Shown: positions 13,694 to 18,929 of the stretch, in pieces
Layout: each line of letters begins with the position of its first letter
Position numbering within the stretch: position 1 is the stretch's first letter
From: LGRD01 sp031378125
GTDB taxonomy: Bacteria; Pseudomonadota; Gammaproteobacteria; Burkholderiales; Burkholderiaceae_C
NCBI GenBank assembly: GCA_031378125.1
Contig: JANNDW010000009.1
Span: forward strand, 1-26,648
Reading direction: 5' to 3'
DNA length: 26,648 bases
Notes under the pieces: generated by a model
Database searches by the model: none
What the model was told of the DNA's origin: nothing
Seen by the model: the letters and a program-made list of their open reading frames with translations, nothing else
Program-made: the position numbers and the translations under genes

Positions 13694-15018
13694 GCCGCCT
13701 CCGCGGAGGGCAAGGCCTGCTCAGCGGCCCAGCGAGACTTGAGCGCCTGGCAAACCGCCAGCCCCGAGACCAGGCCGTCCTCATGGAAACCATGGCGCGT
13801 CCACGCGCCGCAGAACCAGGTGTGCTGCTGGCCCTGCAGCTTGGGCACCTGCTGCTGCGCCGCGATCGCGGCACCGTCGAACACCGGGTGTGCGTAGTCG
13901 AACTCGGCGTGAACCGTCTCCGGCCGCGGCTCGGTGAGCGGATTGAGCGACACCACGACGGGCGTTTTGAACGGCAAGGGTTGCAGGCGGTTGATGAGGT
14001 AGTGCAGGCACACCGCCGCCTGCTCGCGTGAACCCTTGCTCGCGCGCTCATAGTTCCAGGCCGCCCAGGCGAGCTTGCGCCGGGGCAATACCAAGCTGTC
14101 GGAGTGCAGCACCGCGCGGTTGCGGTGGTACCTGATGGCACCCAGCGCGGCACGTTCCTGCGGCGACGCATCGGCCAGCAGAGCCAGCGACTGGTCACTG
14201 TGGCTGGCCAGCACGACCTCGTCGAAACGTTCGGTGCCCACGTCGGTGCTGACGAACACGCCCGCCGTGCCACTGCCCGGCGGCACGCGCCGCACCCTGC
14301 GCACCGGGTTGTTCAAACGCGCATCCGCAATCGACTGCAGCATTTTCCGCACGTAGTGCCGAGCCCCGCCGCGCACCGTGTACCACTGCGGTCGATTCGC
14401 CACCTGGATGAGGCCGTGGTTGTGGCAAAAACGGATCATCGTGGCCACCGGGAAGCGCAGCATCTGGTCGGTCGGGCACGACCAGATGCAGCCGATCATC
14501 GGCAGGAAATACCAGTCGCGAAACTCCGCCGAGAAGCGGTGCTGCGTCAAGAAATCGCCAATCGGCTGGCTCAGCGGGTCCAGCCGCGCGAGCTCTTGAG
14601 TGCCGGCCAATGCCGTCGCCAACCGGTTGAAGCGAACGATGTCGGCCAGCATGCGCCAGAACCGCGGCCGCACCAGGTTGCCGCGCTGTGCGAACACGGT
14701 GTTCAGGTCGCAGCCGCTCCATTCCAGGCCCAGGTCGGGCACCTGGACCGAAAACGACATGTCCGACTTGGCGATGTCCACCTTCAACTCGCCGAACAGC
14801 CGCAGCAGGTTCGGGTAGGTGCGTTCATTGAGCACCAGGAAGCCGGTGTCCACGCCATGTGTCACGCCGTCCAGATGCACATCGACGGTGTGGGTGTGGC
14901 CGCCGAAATAGTCGCCCGCCTCGTACAAAGTGACCTGTGCGTGGCCCGCCAGGCCATGCGCCACCGCCAGCCCGGAGATGCCCGAGCCGACAACGGCGAC
15001 GCGGCGCAGCGCGGTCAC
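13690..15018 (-). CDS. FAD-dependent oxidoreductase (flavin amine oxidase-like, UfaD-like)
   Basis: A 442-residue flavoprotein, first annotated gene of the eight-gene operon. The N-terminal Rossmann motif VAVVGSGISGLAVAHGL (Gly11, Gly13, Gly16) is followed by YEAGDYFGGHTHTVDV and the second FAD motif region GFLVLNERTYPNLL. The C-terminus has the FAD-closing segment TWFCGAWTRHGFHEDGLVSG. The family belongs to the amine-oxidase-like flavoproteins often called 'NAD/FAD-binding protein'. A Rhodobacter sphaeroides relative (UfaD) is implicated in furan-fatty-acid formation by oxidising a methylated acyl chain, and a similar role is inferred here. The start is a GTG with AGAGAGG six bases upstream. 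It overlaps the stop of a 39-codon upstream ORF by four bases (GTGA). Confidence 0.92.
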   Translation of the reverse strand: MTALRRVAVVGSGISGLAVAHGLAGHAQVTLYEAGDYFGGHTHTVDVHLDGVTHGVDTGFLVLNERTYPNLLRLFGELKVDIAKSDMSFSVQVPDLGLEWSGCDLNTVFAQRGNLVRPRFWRMLADIVRFNRLATALAGTQELARLDPLSQPIGDFLTQHRFSAEFRDWYFLPMIGCIWSCPTDQMLRFPVATMIRFCHNHGLIQVANRPQWYTVRGGARHYVRKMLQSIADARLNNPVRRVRRVPPGSGTAGVFVSTDVGTERFDEVVLASHSDQSLALLADASPQERAALGAIRYHRNRAVLHSDSLVLPRRKLAWAAWNYERASKGSREQAAVCLHYLINRLQPLPFKTPVVVSLNPLTEPRPETVHAEFDYAHPVFDGAAIAAQQQVPKLQGQQHTWFCGAWTRHGFHEDGLVSGLAVCQALKSRWAAEQALPSAEAA

Positions 15019-15134
15019 GCCAGCCCTCTCTTGCCGACGGCGGTCAACGGGATGCGACTATCCGACCGGCATTGCGCCGCCTCGAAACGGGGCCGCAGGG
15101 TGCCTGGCGGTGTAGGAAGCAAAGGAGCAGACAT
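15015..15134 (-). CDS. Possible 39-residue leader ORF before the FAD oxidoreductase
   Basis: An ATG at 15134 opens a 39-codon frame (beginning MSAPLLPTPPGTLRPRFEAA, ending KRGLA) whose TGA overlaps the GTG start of the FAD oxidoreductase by four bases. This is the same coupling style used at four junctions inside the operon. It lies wholly inside the predicted leader between the candidate promoter (15194-15222) and the first known gene. No clear ribosome-binding site precedes the ATG, and I recognise no family. It could be a coupling or leader peptide, a remnant of an upstream gene, or chance. Confidence 0.3.
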   Translation of the reverse strand: MSAPLLPTPPGTLRPRFEAAQCRSDSRIPLTAVGKRGLA

Positions 15135-15183
15135 CTGAAGAAGACGCGTGGATTGGGACCGGGTGAGAGAGCGACTTAAACTC

Positions 15184-15211
15184 ATCAGTCTTAAATATAA
15201 CCGATCAGTCT
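15184..15211. promoter_or_regulatory. Twin direct-repeat operator upstream of the lipid operon
   Basis: ATCAGTCT occurs at 15184-15191 and again at 15204-15211, exactly 20 bp apart (two helical turns). Each is the right half of a 10-bp imperfect dyad: ACTCATCAGT (15182-15191) and ACCGATCAGT (15202-15211). The sequence between them is AT-rich (TAAATATA) in an otherwise GC-rich region. One copy falls in the spacer of the candidate promoter and the other near its start point, as expected for a repressor. The ACCGATCAGT core resembles operators of TetR-family regulators. The regulator is not in the window. Confidence 0.5.
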
Positions 15212-15222
15212 CTATTTTGCAT
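15194..15222 (-). promoter_or_regulatory. Candidate promoter of the eight-gene operon
   Basis: On the minus strand TATATT (15199-15194, five of six to consensus) is preceded after 17 bp by ATGCAA (15222-15217, weak -35). Transcription would start near 15187, giving a leader of about 170 bases that includes the 39-codon ORF. The poor -35 leaves room for an alternative sigma factor: TGATCGG within the spacer recalls the TGATC-type -35 of ECF sigma factors linked to ChrR, but no matching -10 was found. Confidence 0.4.
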
Positions 15223-15781
15223 CAAGGAGTTTTTCGATGTCCCGAACGAATGCCGGGTCTTGCGGGTCGACCTGGCTGGAGTGGCTGATCACCGTCTGGC
15301 CATCGCGGGCGACCAGGTACTTGTGGAAGTTCCACTGCGGCGGTTTGCCGGTGCGCTTGGCCAGGTCGGCGAACAGCGGGTTGAGCGCCGCGCCCGCGGA
15401 GGCGGCCACCCGCGACTTCGCGAACATCGGGAACTTCACGCCGAACGTGTTTTCGCACAGCGCGGCGATGTCTTTGCCCGTCCCCGGCTCTTGGGCGCCG
15501 AAGTCGTTGGACGGAAAGCCCAGCACCACCAGGCCACGCGGGCGAAGGCGCGAATAGAGCATCTCCAGTGCGGTGTACTGGGGCGTGAAGCCGCAAAAGC
15601 TGGCGGTGTTCACCACCAGCAGCACCTGCCCCGCGTACTGGCACAGGTTCTGCGGTTTTTCGTCCTGCAGGCGCGGCATCTGCCGGTCGAGCAAGGGCGG
15701 GCACGGGGGTGCCGCCAAGGACGGCCCGACGGCTGCAATACAAATCAGCAGGACGGCGGCTTCGGTGGCATGGGGTCTCAT
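15212..15781 (-). CDS. Exported glutathione peroxidase-like protein
   Basis: A thiol peroxidase of the GPx family (189 aa), expected to reduce hydrogen or lipid hydroperoxides. An N-terminal hydrophobic stretch (about residues 9-24, LLICIAAVGPSLAAPP) is a likely Sec signal peptide, unusual because most bacterial GPx are cytoplasmic. The catalytic Cys is residue 63 in NTASFCGFTPQY. The conserved Trp-Asn pair is W150-N151 (PPQWNFHKYL). The usual catalytic Gln (FPCNQF in the family) is Asp93 here (FPSNDFGAQEPG). Cys109 may be the resolving Cys. The chosen ATG (15781) gives a signal peptide, whereas an upstream extension does not. It sits immediately upstream of the operon operator on the same strand, suggesting joint service in lipid-peroxide defence. 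Confidence 0.87.
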   Translation of the reverse strand: MRPHATEAAVLLICIAAVGPSLAAPPCPPLLDRQMPRLQDEKPQNLCQYAGQVLLVVNTASFCGFTPQYTALEMLYSRLRPRGLVVLGFPSNDFGAQEPGTGKDIAALCENTFGVKFPMFAKSRVAASAGAALNPLFADLAKRTGKPPQWNFHKYLVARDGQTVISHSSQVDPQDPAFVRDIEKLLDAK

Positions 15782-16076
15782 GGTCGATACCTCAGGGTCT
15801 TGAACCCGGTTGGATGGGCCCTGGCGGGAATGCCAACAGGCGCGGATATTGTGGCCAGGGCCGATCACTCCTCACCTTGGCGCTTGCGCTGGACCGCAAG
15901 GCCGCGAGGGCGGGGATCAGCGACTGCGTCGCAGGGGATGCGCATGACCATCGCGCTCTTTACGCCCGCCAGCGATATCCGGATGCACGGCCGGACAGGG
16001 CATCAGGGCTACCGGCGCAGTGCGCCAGTCGTCACACATGCGGGTCTAGAATCCGCGGGCAACCGAGGTCATTGCG
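15782..16076. other. Divergent spacer between the GPx and desaturase-like genes
   Basis: A 295-bp stretch with no credible gene. It includes a perfect 9-bp inverted repeat, GGCCCTGGC (15817-15825) with GCCAGGGCC (15854-15862), in the probable 5' leader of the GPx gene. A CCGATCA (15861-15867) there is identical to a heptamer in the lipid-operon operator. On the plus strand TAGAAT (16047-16052) is a plausible -10 for the desaturase-like gene, without a good -35. Confidence 0.45.
16047..16052 (+). promoter_or_regulatory. Candidate -10 element of the desaturase-like gene
   Basis: TAGAAT, five of six to consensus, lies 24 bases before the ATG. It predicts a leader of about 18 bases containing GAGG (16064-16067) as ribosome-binding site. 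No convincing -35 is visible, so the promoter may need an activator. Confidence 0.35.
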
Positions 16077-16946
16077 ATGCTCTATCCTGAACTTTTCAAG
16101 CAACTCGAAGCCGTGCGCTGGAACATGGACAAGGACATTCCTTGGGACCAGTTCGACGCCTCAAAGCTCAGCGAAGAGCAGGCCCAGACCATCAAGATGA
16201 ACGCCATCACCGAGTGGGCGGCGCTGCCGGCCACCGAGATGTTCTTGCGCGACAACCGCGACGACAGCGACTTCTCGGCCTTCATGAGCGTGTGGTTCTT
16301 CGAAGAGCAAAAACACTCGCTGGTGCTGATGGAGTACCTGCGCCGCTACCGCCCGGAACTGGTGCCCACCGAAGCCGAGTTGCACGAGGTGCGTTTCGAG
16401 TTCGACCCCGCGCCCGCGCTGGAAACCTTGATGCTGCATTTCTGCGGCGAGATTCGGCTCAACCATTGGTATCGCCGCGCCGCCGAGTGGCATTCCGAAC
16501 CAGTCATCAAGGCCATCTACGAAACGCTGGCGCGCGACGAAGCCCGCCATGGCGGCGCTTATTTGCGCTACATGAAGCGCGCGATGCAGAAGTTCGGCGA
16601 CGAGGCCAAGGCCGCCTTCGCCAAGGTCGGCGTGTTGATGGCCAGTGCGCGCCGCACCGCGCAGGCGTTGCACCCGACCAACCTGCATGTCAATGCATCG
16701 CTGTTTCCGCGTGACACCGTGCAAAGCCGCCTGCCCAACCCGGAGTGGCTGGAGCGCTGGCTGGACAAGCAGATCCAGTTTGACGCGGTGTGGGAAACCA
16801 AGGTTGTCGAGCGCATCCTGCACAACCTGAGCCTGCTGCTGGAGCGCAGTTTCGGCAGCGTGCAGGAACTCAACCGCTACCGCAAGGAAGTGACCGCGGC
16901 GGTGGCGGCGGCCGCCAAAGGCAAGCCCGAACCGCTGCCGGTTTAG
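16077..16946 (+). CDS. Ferritin-like di-iron protein, acyl-ACP desaturase type
   Basis: A soluble 289-residue helical protein with a complete di-iron carboxylate site: Glu46 (NAITEW), E77-x-x-H80 (EEQKH), Glu125 (FCGEIRLNHWY) and E155-x-x-H158 (DEARHGG). This six-ligand arrangement with two ExxH motifs matches the type-2 fatty acid (acyl-ACP) desaturases and related ferritin-like oxidases. It would use O2 and reducing power to desaturate or oxidise an acyl chain. The ATG at 16077 has GAGG nine bases upstream. It is divergent from the exported GPx gene and close to the CFA-like operon, which suits a lipid-modifying role. No ferredoxin or reductase gene is nearby. The protein could also be an uncharacterised di-iron oxidase, since the exact substrate is unknown. 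Confidence 0.82.
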   Translation: MLYPELFKQLEAVRWNMDKDIPWDQFDASKLSEEQAQTIKMNAITEWAALPATEMFLRDNRDDSDFSAFMSVWFFEEQKHSLVLMEYLRRYRPELVPTEAELHEVRFEFDPAPALETLMLHFCGEIRLNHWYRRAAEWHSEPVIKAIYETLARDEARHGGAYLRYMKRAMQKFGDEAKAAFAKVGVLMASARRTAQALHPTNLHVNASLFPRDTVQSRLPNPEWLERWLDKQIQFDAVWETKVVERILHNLSLLLERSFGSVQELNRYRKEVTAAVAAAAKGKPEPLPV

Positions 16947-16968
16947 GGCCGGTTTCTCCGCCCCCGCT

Positions 16969-16999
16969 GACGGCCCGCGCAACGCTGGCCGTCTTGTTT
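16969..16999 (+). terminator. Rho-independent terminator after the desaturase-like gene
   Basis: GACGGCC (16969-16975) pairs with GGCCGTC (16987-16993) around an 11-base loop and is followed by TTGTTT. It begins 23 bases after the stop codon. Confidence 0.65.
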
Positions 17000-17112
17000 A
17001 CGCGCGCGTTTCATGCAAGCCGTGGAGGGCCGCACCGGCGCCTGCGAGCAGCTGCTGGCGCTGCTGAATGCTTACGGCAACGAGCGCGACGACGTGCCTT
17101 TCCCCGGCGCGC

Positions 17113-17769
17113 TCAGGCCGGCTTGGCGGCGGCGCGTTCTTGGTCGGCCTTGCGATCGGCGACGACCTTCTGCGCGCTCGGGCGCGCGGCGATCAGCTTG
17201 CTGTAGGGCTTCCAATCGATGCCCGCGGCCGCCAACAAGTCTTCGCCATAGACCAGCTTGGTGGCCATCGACACCAGCGGCAGGCTGACCCAGGCCGCGC
17301 AGTCGGCTTGCGTGAACGTGTCACCCGCCACATAGGGTGAGAACTTGGCCAGGCGCTTGAAGCCGGCCAGGTTTTTCTCCAGCAGCTTGCGCACCCGCGC
17401 CGCGTTGGCCTCGCTCACCTCGCCGCCGAAAAATGCCTTCGGGTAAAGCTCTCGCGCTACCAGTTCGAGGTGCAGGTCGATGAAGGTGGTCAGCTCGCGC
17501 ACTTTGGCCGCGGCCCAAAGGTCGGCAGGCAGCAGCGGCGGGTTCGGGTACGCCGCCTCCAGGTAGTCCAGGATGGCCTGGCTTTCGCACAGGCCACCCT
17601 GTTCGGTGCGGATGAAGGGGATCTTGCCGAGCGGCGAGCACGCCAGCACGGCCTCGTCCGTGCTCTTGGTCTTGACCAGCTCTTCGGAGAAGGGCACGCC
17701 CTTTTCCAGCAGCGCAAGCTTGACCTTGTTGAAGTAGTTCGACACGCTGAAGCCGCACAGCACGATCAT
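17113..17769 (-). CDS. Glutathione S-transferase family protein
   Basis: A 218-residue cytosolic GST. The N-terminal thioredoxin-like domain shows CGFSVSNYFNKVKLALLEKG, the cis-Pro motif KIPFI (Pro51) and the glutathione gamma-glutamyl-binding ESQAILDYLE (Glu62-Ser63). The all-helical C-terminal domain has the N-capping-like motif VAGDTFTQADCAAWV. A Ser or Tyr near residues 8-12 would activate the thiol. The ATG at 17769 has GGAG about six bases upstream. It is divergent from the heptose adenylyltransferase gene across 79 bp, and its 3' end faces the terminator of the desaturase-like gene. The substrate is unknown; detoxification of electrophilic lipid products would fit the neighbourhood but is only a guess. 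Confidence 0.92.
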   Translation of the reverse strand: MIVLCGFSVSNYFNKVKLALLEKGVPFSEELVKTKSTDEAVLACSPLGKIPFIRTEQGGLCESQAILDYLEAAYPNPPLLPADLWAAAKVRELTTFIDLHLELVARELYPKAFFGGEVSEANAARVRKLLEKNLAGFKRLAKFSPYVAGDTFTQADCAAWVSLPLVSMATKLVYGEDLLAAAGIDWKPYSKLIAARPSAQKVVADRKADQERAAAKPA

Positions 17770-17814
17770 GGAAGTCTCCGGTTGGGAATGCTCGGCAGTC
17801 TAAACCGCAGCCCC

Positions 17815-17842
17815 TTGCCGGCCCTGCCTCGCAGGTGACAAT
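17815..17842 (+). promoter_or_regulatory. Promoter giving a leaderless rfaE2 transcript
   Basis: TTGCCG (17815-17820) and GACAAT (17837-17842) are separated by 16 bp. The -10 ends six bases before the ATG, so the predicted start point is the A of the start codon itself (17849). No ribosome-binding site precedes the gene, consistent with leaderless translation. Confidence 0.45.
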
Positions 17843-17848
17843 CCGGCC

Positions 17849-18322
17849 ATGCCTTCCCTCCTCGACAAGCTCTGCGCGCCCGCTGCAATCGGCGCCCGCG
17901 TGGCCGCATTGCCGCAGCCGGTGGTGTTCACCAACGGCGTGTTCGACATCCTGCACCGTGGGCATGTGAGTTACCTCGCGCAGGCGCGTGCACTCGGTGG
18001 CAGCCTGGTCGTCGGGCTGAACAGCGACGCGTCCGCGCGTGGGCTGGGCAAAGGCCCGGACCGGCCGCTCAACGGCGAGACCGACCGCGCCTGCGTGCTG
18101 GCCGCGCTGGAAAGCGTCAGCCTGGTGGTGTTGTTCGACGAGGCCACGCCGGTCGAACTGCTCAAGCGCGTGCGCCCGCGGATTTACGTCAAGGGCGGCG
18201 ACTACGACATCGACGCGCTGGAAGAAACCCGCTGGGTGCGCAGCTGGGGCGGCGAAGCGCGGGCACTGCCGTTTGTCGATGGCTACTCGACGACCTCGCT
18301 GGTGAAGCGCATCCGCGGCTGA
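17849..18322 (+). CDS. rfaE2: D-glycero-beta-D-manno-heptose 1-phosphate adenylyltransferase
   Basis: Transfers AMP from ATP to heptose-1-phosphate in synthesis of the ADP-heptose used for the inner core of lipopolysaccharide. The protein is 157 aa and consists only of the nucleotidyltransferase domain, the stand-alone RfaE2/HldC form rather than the fused HldE. The motif NGVFDILHRGHVSYL (residues 29-43) contains HxGH (36-39). LNSDASARGLGKGPDRPLN follows, then YVKGGDYDIDALEE and the terminal GYSTTSLVKRI, the equivalent of the ISTT-type nucleotide-binding motif. The ATG at 17849 has no ribosome-binding site but matches a leaderless promoter. The partner heptokinase gene is not in the window. 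It converges on the rhomboid gene with only four bases between stops. Confidence 0.94.
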   Translation: MPSLLDKLCAPAAIGARVAALPQPVVFTNGVFDILHRGHVSYLAQARALGGSLVVGLNSDASARGLGKGPDRPLNGETDRACVLAALESVSLVVLFDEATPVELLKRVRPRIYVKGGDYDIDALEETRWVRSWGGEARALPFVDGYSTTSLVKRIRG

Positions 18323-18326
18323 ATGT

Positions 18327-18911
18327 TCAGCGCTTGCGCCGCAGCAGCGCAATGCCCTGAGCCACCGCCGCGCACAGCGTCCCCGAAAGCAAACCGGTGG
18401 CATGGGCCAGCGGGGCCACCGCGATGTCCCAGCCGTCGCCGTGCCGCAAGGGCGCACCCCAGGGGGCCTCCAGCAGCACCTTGATGCAGGTGCCGGCGAG
18501 GATCGCTGCGCCTATCCCGCGCTGCGAACGCGCACCGCACATCACCAAATACAGCGACGCCACCGCGACCCCGGCATGCAACACGCCGGACAAGCCGCCG
18601 TAGTGCAGCAACTCCGGTTTGAGCAGCAGGCCGAACTGCGTCAGCGGCCAGGCTGCGCACCAGGCCCACACCATGCGCGCCGGCACCTGGGCCACGACGC
18701 CCAGCGCCGCCACCAGCACGGCGCCGGTCAGGTTGGCTGCCAGGTGCAGGCCGCTGTAGTGGACCGCCACCGCCGTCAAAGCGCGCCACGGTTGCGAGAG
18801 AGCCAGCGCCGGTTGCCAGTCCAGCATGGCATGGGGGATCGGCCAGGCCAGCAGCGCACTGGCGCTCAGCAGTGCCGCCAGGCCCAGCCAGGCGCGCGCT
18901 GCTCGGCTCAC
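18327..18911 (-). CDS. Rhomboid family intramembrane serine protease, rhombosortase-like
   Basis: A 194-residue polytopic membrane protein with about six helices. The rhomboid signature elements are present: HYSGLHLAANLTGA (His56, Asn60), the catalytic Ser in YGGLSGVLHAG (Ser108), and the catalytic His in APLAHATGLLSG (His170). The small size, the GLSGVLH form and the lack of extra domains are most like rhombosortase, the protease that processes GlyGly-CTERM-tailed proteins for surface attachment. The alternative is a general small rhomboid. The start is a GTG at 18911, 18 bases after the glnE stop, so the two genes are probably co-transcribed. No GlyGly-CTERM substrate is encoded in the window. 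Confidence 0.8.
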   Translation of the reverse strand: MSRAARAWLGLAALLSASALLAWPIPHAMLDWQPALALSQPWRALTAVAVHYSGLHLAANLTGAVLVAALGVVAQVPARMVWAWCAAWPLTQFGLLLKPELLHYGGLSGVLHAGVAVASLYLVMCGARSQRGIGAAILAGTCIKVLLEAPWGAPLRHGDGWDIAVAPLAHATGLLSGTLCAAVAQGIALLRRKR

Positions 18912-18929
18912 TCCCTGCTCACGCGGGGT

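Noticed and set aside
17013..17288. Plus-strand ORF starting MQAVEGRTGACEQLLALLNAYGN
   Set aside because: The first 30 codons look protein-like, perhaps a gene remnant, but there is no ribosome-binding site, it follows a terminator, and most of it overlaps the GST gene antisense. Not enough to call a gene or pseudogene.
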